DNA of 64,000 nt. Origin: Halarcobacter sp. (GTDB lineage: Bacteria; Campylobacterota; Campylobacteria; Campylobacterales; Arcobacteraceae). This document shows positions 27,645 through 36,543 of the stretch, one piece after another. Location of the stretch: contig NZ_OY780939.1 of assembly GCF_963675975.1 (NCBI RefSeq), forward strand, positions 1,798,001-1,862,000, read 5' to 3'. How positions within the stretch are numbered: the first letter of the stretch is position 1; every line of letters starts with the position of its first letter. A model generated the notes under the pieces. The model was not told the origin of the DNA, ran no database searches, and saw only the letters and a list, made by a program, of their open reading frames with translations. The position numbers and the translations under genes were made by a program.

Positions 27645-28253
27645 ATGTTTAAATATTTATTTATAGCTTTTTTGGGTTTAAGTTCAGTTTTTGCTCAAGA
27701 AAGTGAAGAAACAACTAAACCTTCTGAGTTAGAACTTTTTTTATTTAAAGTTGGCTTTGAATCACTTTTAAAAGATGTAAGTATTAATAGTGAAAAAAGC
27801 AAATTAAATGAAAATGATATTAAATCATTAAACGAAAAAGTTGAATTGATTTTGGCCGAATTATACAAAGAAAAAAGAGTTTTAACTAGTGATGATATGG
27901 AAGTTGCAAAAGTTGAAAACTCAAAAGACAATAGTGAAGTTGAAGATTTAAAACAACAAGTTCTTTTACTGAAAAAAGAGATAGAAAAACTAAAAGAAGT
28001 TAAAAAAGAAAAAATTGATGAGGCAAAAACTTTAGATACTAAGACAAGTGATAAAAAATATAAAACAATGATAGTCTCAGGAAAGATTATAAGTATATAT
28101 AACAGAGCCTATCCTAATTCAAAAATTCTTTCATCCCTAAAAAAAGATGCAATTATAGAAATAGAATATTGTGATAATTTTGGATGGTGTAAATTAGCAA
28201 ATAAAAAAGAGTATGTAAAAGAGTTTCTTATAAAGGAAGCTAAAACAAACTAG
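27645..28253 (+). CDS. Exported coiled-coil protein with SH3-like C-terminus
   Basis: A 202-residue protein with a signal peptide (cleavage probably after VFA near residue 18), a Glu/Lys-rich coiled coil in the middle (about 85-125), and a C-terminal SH3-like domain (residues 137-195; YNRAYPNSKILSSLKKDAIIE and GWCKL). It is the last gene of the T2SS operon, 3 bp after gspJ, so it may be a periplasmic accessory factor, perhaps binding peptidoglycan. No known Gsp component matches. Confidence 0.7.
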   Translation: MFKYLFIAFLGLSSVFAQESEETTKPSELELFLFKVGFESLLKDVSINSEKSKLNENDIKSLNEKVELILAELYKEKRVLTSDDMEVAKVENSKDNSEVEDLKQQVLLLKKEIEKLKEVKKEKIDEAKTLDTKTSDKKYKTMIVSGKIISIYNRAYPNSKILSSLKKDAIIEIEYCDNFGWCKLANKKEYVKEFLIKEAKTN

Positions 28254-28273
28254 AAAGTAAGAGAACTTTCTAG
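28250..28273. terminator. Bidirectional hairpin between convergent operons
   Basis: CTAGAAAGT pairs with ACTTTCTAG around a 6-base loop. It lies at the stop codons of the T2SS operon (plus strand) and of the small lipoprotein gene (minus strand). On the minus strand it is followed by a T-rich run. Confidence 0.65.
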
Positions 28274-28557
28274 TTAGATATAATGTAAGCGTTTCCAGAG
28301 ACAACACAAACATTTTTGTTGTTATTGTTATCATGAAAAACAGAGATAACAGTATTCTCAGAAGACTTAACAATAGTGTCCCCACTATTTAAAGTATTAT
28401 AAGTATTTATATCATTAGAAGAACTACAAACTACAATAGTTTCCTGTTCATCATCATCAGATGAAGGGATAAAAGCAAATCCCCCATCACCACCACCGCA
28501 AGCAGAAAATAAAATTGAACTAAAAAGTGCAATAAACAAAGTATAAATAAATTTCAT
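28270..28557 (-). CDS. Small lipoprotein of unknown function
   Basis: A 95-residue protein with a signal and lipobox ending LFSAC followed by a GGGDGG linker typical of lipoproteins. An acidic stretch (SSDDDEQE) precedes a beta-rich domain containing two Cys. The ATG at 28557 has GTGGAG upstream and is preferred to a TGG-containing upstream start at 28572. It starts 4 bp after the giant exported protein and is probably co-transcribed with it. No family recognised. Confidence 0.65.
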   Translation of the reverse strand: MKFIYTLFIALFSSILFSACGGGDGGFAFIPSSDDDEQETIVVCSSSNDINTYNTLNSGDTIVKSSENTVISVFHDNNNNKNVCVVSGNAYIISN

Positions 28558-28561
28558 AAAA

Positions 28562-31500
28562 TTACTCCACAACTAAATCAGTAGATAAAGGAGCAGTAAC
28601 TTTCATAAATATAGCACCATTATCCTCATAAATTTCAACTGTATTACCATTATTAAATACAGAACCATCTCTTAAAGTAGTACCTAAAACAGTTTCATTA
28701 TTATCATCATCAACAGCTACAAATCTAGTTATAGTTGTACCATCACTTTTAGTAATAGATTTAGCTTTAATGATTCTAGAACCTGAAGGGATAATACCAG
28801 CAGAAGTTTCAACCTCTTCACTATTAATAACAGTATTAGCACCAAGAATAGAAGAAGTAGTAGTAGAAGAAGTAGAACCATTAGTAACAATATGAACAGC
28901 AGAACCATCAGGCTTAGCATCAACTTCAAAATTACCTACAGATGTAACAATCTGAGGATTACCAGAACCATCTTCAGAAATAGTAGTAGTAGAACCAAGA
29001 ACATTAGAAATAGCCTGAGTAGTCTGACCATTTAAAATTAATCTATGAGTAGTTTTACCTAAAACAGTAGTATCAGCATTAGCATTTATACCATTACTAG
29101 AAAAAGAAGTTGTTACACCCTCATTTGTAATTTCAATTTGAGAAGAAGGAGAACCTGAGATAACTTTACTTTCAATACCATCTATAATAATAGATTGCTC
29201 AGTAGAACCATCACTTTTAACAGTTTTCTTAACAACTAAATTATCATTAGGAACATCAACAGTAGTAACTTCATCACCATTTTCATCAGTAACAATACTA
29301 ACACTACCACTTTCATTTACATTATCCCCATCATTAAATGTTAAGATTCTAAAATTAAAAGTTTTTGATATAGTATCAGTTCCATCATTAACAGTAATAG
29401 TAATATCACTATTCCCACTAGTATCAGGATCAGAAGCTAAAGTTAAAATATTACCAGCTAAAGATTTAGTAGTAAAGATTGAATCATCAGAGAAAGAAAC
29501 ATCATAAGTTAAAGGATCTAAATCAGCATCACTAGCATTAATAGTAATTGTTCTAGTACCATAGTTTTTATAAACAATAATATTGTTATTAGTATCAACA
29601 GCAGTATCATTTAGATTTGAAACAGTTAAACTATCAATAACAGGTTCATTCTTTCCTCCAACATTTACAGAAAGAGTTTTTTGGAAAGTAGTAAAACCAT
29701 CATTGGTTTGAACACAAATACTATATGCACCCTCCATAGAAGAAGGATCTAAAACTAATAGATCAGAAGCAGAAATAGAGAATAAACTATTATTAGAATC
29801 TAAACTACAACTACCATTAGCTGAAGAGTCTTTATCAACTAAAGTATAAGTAAAGCCTGTATAAACGTCAGCATCAGAAGTATTTAAAGTTCCAACAGTA
29901 GCATTAGTTCCTGCATCATAATCTATAGAAGATGAACTAAGAGTAATATCTCTAGGAATATCATTTATAGAAGTTGATATAATACTTGTATTAGAATCAG
30001 TAGTAAATACAGTACCATCATCAACTCTTATAGAAATAGTTGTTGCTTCACTACTACCTGGAACAACTCTATTTCTAGCTGGAGTAAAAGTAATAGCTCT
30101 TAAAGCAGCTTGAACAGAAGCTATTGAACCGCTAGGAATAGAAGTACTTGAAAGGGTACCTTTAGCATTATCATCTAAGCTTATTGTTACAGAAATATTA
30201 TCTCCATCACTATCAGCTAATGTTACTGCATTAAATGGTGTTATTGCTCCACTTGTATCATTTACTGTTTGTCCTCCATTTGTTCCACTTATTGTTGGGG
30301 TTGAGTTATTAACAGTTGTGAAGTTCCAAGATGTTGTATTTGAAATACCTGCAAAATAATTACCTGCACTATCAACAATTGAATTAGAAGCAATTTGAAC
30401 ATAATATCCAGCATTTAAATCAAATGTTCCAGCTGGGTTTATGGTTAATGTTGAACCACTAATACTTACTTTTGAATCTGTTACAGCAATAGTTTCAAAT
30501 GCAGTATTATCTGAAGCATTTTTAATAACTATATTTCCTGTTCCTTTTATGATATTTTCATTAAAGGTTACTACTAAATTAGCTGTTGTTCCTATATCTG
30601 TTGAGTTATCTGAAGGTGATAAAGAACTTATTGTTGGGGCTGTTGTGTCAATAGTAATAGCTAATGCACTAGAAGAATTTGAAGTGTTTCCTGCGCTATC
30701 CGTTACAGTTGCTGTAATAGTATGAGAACCAGAAGTTAATGCAGAAGAAGTAATGCTCCAGTTTCCACTTCCATCAGCTGTAGTTGTTCCTATAGTTCCA
30801 TCTATAGAACTAATAATAGTTACTGTACTATTTGCCTCTGCTGTTCCACTAAATGTTAGTGTTGTATCTGATGTAATATTATCACTGCTTGAACTCCCTG
30901 TATCTGAAGAGGCATCTAAATCTGGTGTAGAAGGAGTAATTGGTGCAGAGTTGTCAATTGTAATACTTAAAGCCGAAGAGGCAGAGGAAGTATTATTTGC
31001 ACTATCTGTAGCAGTTGCTGTAATACTATGAGAACCAGCAGTTAATGCAGAAGAAGTATAACTCCAGTTTCCACTTCCATCAGTTGTAGTTGTTCCTATA
31101 GTTCCATCTATAGAACTAATAATAGTTACTGTACTATTTGCCTCTGCTGTTCCAGTAAATGTTGGTGTTGTATCTGAAGTTATATTATCACTACTTGAAC
31201 TCCCTGTATCAGAAGCAGCAGTTAAGTCTGGTGTAGATGGTGCATTTGGTGCTGTTGTATCTGAAGTTGTTATACTTGTACTATTAACTGCAGATAAACC
31301 ACCTGATGTTGCTCTTAATGCAATAGTATTAGAAATACCACTATCTGTGTATTGCAGGGCTAATCCTGTATAAGTTGTCACTCCACTTGACGGAGCAAGA
31401 GTAACTGTAGTTCCTGAACCATCTGAATCTCCTGTACCACTTAAAGAGTTTACTGTTCCATCAATTGTTCCATCATTTGGATCAGTGACAGATAAAACGA

Positions 31501-33283
31501 TATTTGTAGAGTAACCTGTATCTACAGTATCATTTGCATCAACTGCTTTTACTACTGGAACAGTTGAAAAATTTGTTGATATTCCACTTGAAATAGTTGT
31601 TGGTGCAGGTTGAGTTGTGAAGATTAGTTTTGTTGCTACTACATCAGAAGTAACTGCATTTGCATCTACAGTTGATAAATCACTTCCTGTTCCATCTACA
31701 TCATTTGCTGTAAGGGTGAAGCTTTGTTGATCTGCTGTTGCAGTATAAGTTAAATTACTAAAGGTAGCTACACCACTTACAGCTGCTTTTGTATTATTTG
31801 TTAAAGTACCCGCACTTGCTTCTGTTAATGATATAATTTCAGTAAAGTCTGTATCTACATTTCCTGCTGAATCTACTGCACTTACTACTGGTTGGGTTGT
31901 TAGTGCACTACCACTTGTACTTCCTGCTGGTTGGGTTGTGAAATTCAACGCAGTTACTGTTACACTTAAAGCTGTATTAGCACTATTTGTAATTGGGCTT
32001 GTAGTTCCCATAGTTGAGCCACTACTACTTACAGTTAAATCTGTATCACCATCTATACTTATAGTTATAGCTGCATTATCTGTAATAGAGGTATTATCAT
32101 TATAGTATGCTTTTACTACATAAGTTTCACTTGAACCATCAGTTACAACTATATTATTTGAGCTTAAGTCAAAAGTTACTTTTCCTGTATTATATGTTCC
32201 TGTTATTGCACTACTTAAATCACTTCCTTGGTTTGCTCCACTTGTGGCGTTTGTTAGAAGGTAGGTTAGTTTTGAGTTATTTGTTCCACTTACATTTATA
32301 TCTAAAGAGGTGATTGTTGTATCTAAGCCATCACTTGTTCCTAAATCATTTATTGCAAAGTCAAATACTTCTACTGCATTTGCACTCGTAGTAGCTGTTG
32401 TTGGGACGTTTATTGTAGTGCTTTCATCTACTCCATCTCCTGTGCTTAGGGTGCTATCGGAATCGTTTGAGTTACCAATTGTTATAGTAAAAGGTTCTTG
32501 ATAAGTTGCTCCCCAGTTATCTTCTGCTTCAATGCAAACATTATATGTACCATTAGATAATGTTTTAGAACCTGATGTACTATCTAAATCTGTTAATTCT
32601 CCTGGGTCATCATACCAACTTTTCCCCATTGTAAAATCACCATTGTCATCATCCCCTGCAGTACCACAAGTGCCACTATCTGATGCTCCATTTGCCACAA
32701 GAGAAAAAGTTAGAGAATCTCCATTTGGATCGGTACCACTTGCAATAATTCCTGTTTTGTAGTATGCAGTTCCCCAATAATCACCTTCTGTCAGAGAACC
32801 TGTTGTTGACGACAGTGATATATCTGTTGGAGCACTATTATTAAGATCTATTGTTGTAATAGTAACTGTATACGATTTATTTGAAGTATTAAAATTAGAT
32901 TGTATAGAATATTGAAGTGTACAATTACTTTGAGAAGTTGAAGGAGATGAAAAAGTTTTGTTTAATGTCGAGCTATTACTTATTCCACATCCAGATAAAG
33001 AATAAACATGAGCATTAGCTTGATCTTCTGCTGGAGGTGAAAAAGATACTTGTTTAAGCAATTGTCCTGTTGGAACTTTTACAGAAAAACCATCACTAGA
33101 ATTTGGAGTTGGTTCTAATTGTCCTGTTACAGTCCATGTCCCGGCACTTGAAACTGTATATAAAGGAGTTGTTTTATCTGCTGAAAAATCTCCTGATTCA
33201 GTACCAAGTGTACCTGCTTGCATATTATATGAACATAATAGTAACGCAACTGCAGTACTAATATTTATTTTTTTTAAAAACAT
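28562..33283 (-). CDS. Giant exported protein with Ig-like/cadherin-like repeats
   Basis: A 1573-residue secreted protein with a Sec signal peptide (cleavage likely after MQA, residue 23). The rest is Thr/Ser/Asp-rich beta-sandwich repeats: cadherin-like segments (GTDPNGDSLTFSL near 190), two TTQPA-type Ig-like segments (near 450 and 545), two almost identical 102-residue Ig-like repeats (about 680-880) and a SwmB/Big_5-type segment (TISSLSPSDNSTDIG). A long C-terminal region without recognisable anchor follows. No autotransporter barrel, LPXTG or RTX nonapeptides were seen. It has few Cys. Export through the adjacent T2SS is a reasonable guess. The ATG has AAAGGA upstream, 28 bp after the TIGR03032 gene. 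Confidence 0.85.
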   Translation of the reverse strand: MFLKKINISTAVALLLCSYNMQAGTLGTESGDFSADKTTPLYTVSSAGTWTVTGQLEPTPNSSDGFSVKVPTGQLLKQVSFSPPAEDQANAHVYSLSGCGISNSSTLNKTFSSPSTSQSNCTLQYSIQSNFNTSNKSYTVTITTIDLNNSAPTDISLSSTTGSLTEGDYWGTAYYKTGIIASGTDPNGDSLTFSLVANGASDSGTCGTAGDDDNGDFTMGKSWYDDPGELTDLDSTSGSKTLSNGTYNVCIEAEDNWGATYQEPFTITIGNSNDSDSTLSTGDGVDESTTINVPTTATTSANAVEVFDFAINDLGTSDGLDTTITSLDINVSGTNNSKLTYLLTNATSGANQGSDLSSAITGTYNTGKVTFDLSSNNIVVTDGSSETYVVKAYYNDNTSITDNAAITISIDGDTDLTVSSSGSTMGTTSPITNSANTALSVTVTALNFTTQPAGSTSGSALTTQPVVSAVDSAGNVDTDFTEIISLTEASAGTLTNNTKAAVSGVATFSNLTYTATADQQSFTLTANDVDGTGSDLSTVDANAVTSDVVATKLIFTTQPAPTTISSGISTNFSTVPVVKAVDANDTVDTGYSTNIVLSVTDPNDGTIDGTVNSLSGTGDSDGSGTTVTLAPSSGVTTYTGLALQYTDSGISNTIALRATSGGLSAVNSTSITTSDTTAPNAPSTPDLTAASDTGSSSSDNITSDTTPTFTGTAEANSTVTIISSIDGTIGTTTTDGSGNWSYTSSALTAGSHSITATATDSANNTSSASSALSITIDNSAPITPSTPDLDASSDTGSSSSDNITSDTTLTFSGTAEANSTVTIISSIDGTIGTTTADGSGNWSITSSALTSGSHTITATVTDSAGNTSNSSSALAITIDTTAPTISSLSPSDNSTDIGTTANLVVTFNENIIKGTGNIVIKNASDNTAFETIAVTDSKVSISGSTLTINPAGTFDLNAGYYVQIASNSIVDSAGNYFAGISNTTSWNFTTVNNSTPTISGTNGGQTVNDTSGAITPFNAVTLADSDGDNISVTISLDDNAKGTLSSTSIPSGSIASVQAALRAITFTPARNRVVPGSSEATTISIRVDDGTVFTTDSNTSIISTSINDIPRDITLSSSSIDYDAGTNATVGTLNTSDADVYTGFTYTLVDKDSSANGSCSLDSNNSLFSISASDLLVLDPSSMEGAYSICVQTNDGFTTFQKTLSVNVGGKNEPVIDSLTVSNLNDTAVDTNNNIIVYKNYGTRTITINASDADLDPLTYDVSFSDDSIFTTKSLAGNILTLASDPDTSGNSDITITVNDGTDTISKTFNFRILTFNDGDNVNESGSVSIVTDENGDEVTTVDVPNDNLVVKKTVKSDGSTEQSIIIDGIESKVISGSPSSQIEITNEGVTTSFSSNGINANADTTVLGKTTHRLILNGQTTQAISNVLGSTTTISEDGSGNPQIVTSVGNFEVDAKPDGSAVHIVTNGSTSSTTTSSILGANTVINSEEVETSAGIIPSGSRIIKAKSITKSDGTTITRFVAVDDDNNETVLGTTLRDGSVFNNGNTVEIYEDNGAIFMKVTAPLSTDLVVE
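30640..31260 (-). repeat. Two tandem copies of a 306-bp coding repeat
   Basis: Two copies of about 306 bp (102 codons) lie head to tail inside the giant gene. For example, the string beginning CCAGTTTCCACTTCC on the plus strand occurs at 30758 and again at 31064. Most bases match, so the duplication is recent or kept uniform by gene conversion. Each copy encodes one Ig-like domain with TPDL, DNITSDTT and GTAEANSTVTI motifs. Confidence 0.85.
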
Positions 33284-33311
33284 TTATTTTCCTTTGTTAT
33301 CTTGTAAAAAT

Positions 33312-34361
33312 TTAATCAATCCAAAATCCACTATTTGGCATAGAAATAGCATCGAATTGTTCATCGTTTAAGCCTATAATATTTGCTTTTTTTATATTAG
33401 GTAAAATTTTAATATCATAAATTTCATTTACATCATTTAAATATTCAATTTTACCTACGATTTTTTTTGTTTGTAAATTAACAGCAACAACACCTGCATA
33501 ATAATCATTATTCTCATACTTTAGATTATTAAAAATAGATGAGGAAGGTCGTATTTTAGAAATTCCTATAAATGCAATATCTTCAATAATATCCATCCCT
33601 CTAGCAAAGCCATTAAGTTCAATAACAGTAGTAGTTTCTCCTGTCATAGGGTTATATTCATTTAATTTACTTTTAGCACTTTCCAAAAAATAGATTTTAT
33701 TTTTATAAAATCTGGGTGAATGGGGAATATTTAGATTTTTTTGAACAATCTTATTTGTTTTAACATTAATTAAAACTCCTTGTTTAAAGTCTGTATTTTT
33801 CCAACCTTTTGGTTCATCTGTGGTTGAAAAAGCAGTTACATATCCTGGTTCTCCATTTTCCATAGCCAAACCATTTAAGTGACATTGATCACCGCCGTTT
33901 ATATTTTTTATAAAATTAGGTTTCCAGTAAGGAGTAAAGTTAAAGTCAATATTAACAGTTCCCACTATAGAAAAGTTTGTATTTACAGCAAAAAGCTTAT
34001 CTTTTCCAAAAGCAATATCATGTAAATGTGAATATCCTGTATAAAAAGAAGCAGTAGGTATAAAATATGCATCATATTTATTCTGTTTTTTTAATAAAAC
34101 CTGCTTTTCAATTGAACTTAGTGTAATAATATTTGTTTTTGTTGCTATTGCTAATTTATTTCTATCATAAGCAAGTCCCATTGGAGAGGTAAATGTTCTT
34201 GGTAATTGAATTAATTGATTGGAAGATTGAGCACTAAGAAATATTACCTTTTCTGCTTGATACGTGGATATTACTAATGTTGAATTTAATTCATGTAAGA
34301 TTCTTGAAAAACTATATGAAAAAGATAAGTTAAACGGCTTTTTAGTTTTTTCTATTAGCAA
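33312..34361 (-). CDS. TIGR03032-family protein (beta-propeller-like)
   Basis: A 349-residue protein matching the TIGR03032 family by the segments CHLNGLAMENGEPGYVTAF, HSPRFYKNKIYFLESAKSKL and FARGMDI. There is no signal peptide, so it should be cytosolic. The function of the family is unknown. It often neighbours large surface or calcium-binding exported proteins, as it does here: it is the first gene of a unit followed by the 1573-residue exported protein and the small lipoprotein. The start ATG at 34361 has AAGAGG upstream. Confidence 0.8.
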   Translation of the reverse strand: MLIEKTKKPFNLSFSYSFSRILHELNSTLVISTYQAEKVIFLSAQSSNQLIQLPRTFTSPMGLAYDRNKLAIATKTNIITLSSIEKQVLLKKQNKYDAYFIPTASFYTGYSHLHDIAFGKDKLFAVNTNFSIVGTVNIDFNFTPYWKPNFIKNINGGDQCHLNGLAMENGEPGYVTAFSTTDEPKGWKNTDFKQGVLINVKTNKIVQKNLNIPHSPRFYKNKIYFLESAKSKLNEYNPMTGETTTVIELNGFARGMDIIEDIAFIGISKIRPSSSIFNNLKYENNDYYAGVVAVNLQTKKIVGKIEYLNDVNEIYDIKILPNIKKANIIGLNDEQFDAISMPNSGFWID

Positions 34362-34497
34362 AAATTATTTCCTCTTTTATATAAATAAGAAAATTATTTA
34401 TATATAAATTAAATAAATATTATATTGTAAGTTAAATAATAGACTAGAAAACTTAATTTAAGATTAAAAATTGACAAAAGAAAGGTTTAATCTTCTT

Positions 34498-36378
34498 TTA
34501 TCTTAATATATAATTTTCTTTTGAATCTTGAGTATCAAGCTCTTGTCCTATCTCTTGATATCTTTTGAAGTAGTATTTTACAAATGAGTTTATTTTAGGG
34601 TTGTTTGGCATAAAGTATTTTCCATCTCTTTTTGCAAATCTATTTAAAAATTCTGTTGCATCTTTTTTATCTAAATAGTGTTTTGCTAAATCTGTATATG
34701 TGTTGATATACCACTCTTTTAGTTTTTCATATTTTACAGCTGAGATATCAATTGTTAGTTCCTCTTCTGCCCAATCTAAGATTTTAGTATCAAATAAAGC
34801 ATTTAAGTGGATTAAGCCTTCACAATAGTATGGTTGTACTTCATCAACTTCCATCCAACCTATAAGACCTACAGCTCTTTTTAGAGTATCTATTAATACT
34901 TGTTTTTCTAAATCTTTTTCATCATTTGATTCATCAAGGAAAAAAGAGATTAAACCACCTGTTGTAGCTTTGAACTCTTCTATGTTTTTAAAGTTTCCTG
35001 TTTTGTTCATCACTGATTCTGTATCTTCATCACACCATAAAATATGTCCATATTCATGCCCAATTGTTGTGATATCATAAACTTGGTGCCAAGCTTCAGC
35101 TTCGTTGAAAAGGAAAGTTCTATCTTCTGAAAGGAACTTTTGCCCAAATATCTCTTGTGATAGTTTTAAAAATGGTTTTGCTCTGCTTGTTTGTAAAATC
35201 TCATCAGCAAAGGCAAAGATTTTTTTACCTTCCTCTTTTGATACAATCTCATCATTTGGTACAACTTGTGCAGAAAATAGTCCATTAAACTCAGCTCCAA
35301 AAAATAAAGCAGGTCTTCCTATATACAATTGCACTTTATCAAGTGATTTTAAAGAGAAGTTATAAATATCTTCATAAGCTTTTGTTTTGTCTGTATTATT
35401 GTAAATCTTTTCAAAAGCTGATTTTATTTTATTTACTCTGTGGTCATTTTGAGTAAATTTTGGGTTTGTAAGTCTTATATCCCATTCTAAAGCAACTGCT
35501 TTTCTAAAGTGATCTTCGTAGTATTCAAGTGGATGTCCTATTTGAACTGGTGATTTTATTTTCATCCAAGCTCTATCTACATCTGCCCATCTTTCAACTA
35601 ACATATGGTTTTTATCTTCACTAAAAGCTTTGATTAGACTTTGAATATATAAGATGTAATTCCATTTCTCTTCATAAATCTCATCTTCAAGTTCAATTAA
35701 ACTCTCTTCAAACTTTTCTAAAGCATCAACTACAGCAGTAGTTTGCTCTTTAAAAGCTTTGATATATGCTTTTGATGAATATTTTCCATCTTCTAATACT
35801 AAAGCAGAATATGATCTGTCTGCAACTATACCATTGTGTCCTAAGTCAAATAGTGAGTTTTCTTCCAAGTATTCATATACTTTTTTATCATCTCCATCAA
35901 ACATAGCTAGAAGCTCTTTATTTACTCCATTTATAATATGAGAGGTCCAAGCACTTTGCCATGATGACATTTTAAGCCCCACCTCGTAAACACCTTCAAA
36001 AATTGCTTGATAAAAAGGTGTTAAAAGATCGTTTGTTTTCATATAATTGATTGTATTTTTATGTTTTTCGTGCCAAAAATCTCTTACAAAGATATAAGCT
36101 TTTTCTTGTAAAGCTATCACTTCTTTTTCATTTTTTCCAAGTTTTTTAAGAACTTGAACTAATGAATCATCTCTTAGGTTTACTAATCTTGTAATAAGAG
36201 CAACTCTTAAATCATCTTTCATCTCTAAGTCTAAAGCTTTTGCAAAATCATCTATAATAGTTAGTTTTTCAAATTCGTTGTTTTCTAAATATGATATTAG
36301 TTTATTTACACTATTTTTTTGTGCATCTAAAAATTCATAAACTTCTGTCAGGTCATTGATAAATTTTTTATTTTCCAT
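34498..36378 (-). CDS. ciaB: CiaB homologue with metallopeptidase motif
   Basis: A 626-residue protein resembling Campylobacter invasion antigen B (about 610 residues), a conserved Campylobacterota protein. The sequence contains a zincin motif HEYGH (His441, Glu442, His445) in the context TTIGHEYGHILW. A third-ligand-like EEFKATTGG lies about 25 residues downstream, which is the arrangement of gluzincin metallopeptidases. No signal peptide is visible. A peptidase role fits its presence in free-living species better than host invasion does, but that is inference. The ATG at 36378 has AAAAGGA upstream. It diverges from htpG across a CIRCE element. Confidence 0.85.
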   Translation of the reverse strand: MENKKFINDLTEVYEFLDAQKNSVNKLISYLENNEFEKLTIIDDFAKALDLEMKDDLRVALITRLVNLRDDSLVQVLKKLGKNEKEVIALQEKAYIFVRDFWHEKHKNTINYMKTNDLLTPFYQAIFEGVYEVGLKMSSWQSAWTSHIINGVNKELLAMFDGDDKKVYEYLEENSLFDLGHNGIVADRSYSALVLEDGKYSSKAYIKAFKEQTTAVVDALEKFEESLIELEDEIYEEKWNYILYIQSLIKAFSEDKNHMLVERWADVDRAWMKIKSPVQIGHPLEYYEDHFRKAVALEWDIRLTNPKFTQNDHRVNKIKSAFEKIYNNTDKTKAYEDIYNFSLKSLDKVQLYIGRPALFFGAEFNGLFSAQVVPNDEIVSKEEGKKIFAFADEILQTSRAKPFLKLSQEIFGQKFLSEDRTFLFNEAEAWHQVYDITTIGHEYGHILWCDEDTESVMNKTGNFKNIEEFKATTGGLISFFLDESNDEKDLEKQVLIDTLKRAVGLIGWMEVDEVQPYYCEGLIHLNALFDTKILDWAEEELTIDISAVKYEKLKEWYINTYTDLAKHYLDKKDATEFLNRFAKRDGKYFMPNNPKINSFVKYYFKRYQEIGQELDTQDSKENYILR

Positions 36379-36436
36379 AATATATCCTTTTATATAGGAG
36401 TTATTTTATCTTATTGAAACATTAAATTAACTTAAC

Positions 36437-36463
36437 TTAGCACTTAAATATAAAAAGTGCTAA
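36437..36463. promoter_or_regulatory. CIRCE operator (HrcA-binding site)
   Basis: TTAGCACTT, then 9 bases, then AAGTGCTAA: a perfect 9-9-9 inverted repeat differing from the consensus (TTAGCACTC-N9-GAGTGCTAA) only at the innermost base of each arm. It lies 81 bp upstream of the htpG start and 59 bp upstream of the divergent ciaB start, where HrcA could repress either or both genes. Confidence 0.85.
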
Positions 36464-36543
36464 AAAGAGTAAAAACTTTAGCTTCCTTTTATAAAGTTTT
36501 GATAAAATTCATATATTAAAAATTTAATTTACAGGAGAAATTC

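Noticed and set aside
30640-31260. Tandem repeat considered as CRISPR or satellite DNA
   Set aside because: Units are 306 bp, in frame and encode Ig-like domains; there are no short repeats with unique spacers.
30441-32762. Several open frames of 60-94 codons on the plus strand inside the giant gene
   Set aside because: They are antisense to a long frame with a signal peptide and repeated Ig-like domains, lack ribosome sites and have low-complexity Val/Leu/Ser-rich products produced by the repetitive coding strand.
34460-34494. Inverted repeat AAGATTAAA / TTTAATCTT downstream of ciaB
   Set aside because: A 17-base loop, an A/T-only outer stem and no T-tract in the direction of ciaB transcription; could be chance.
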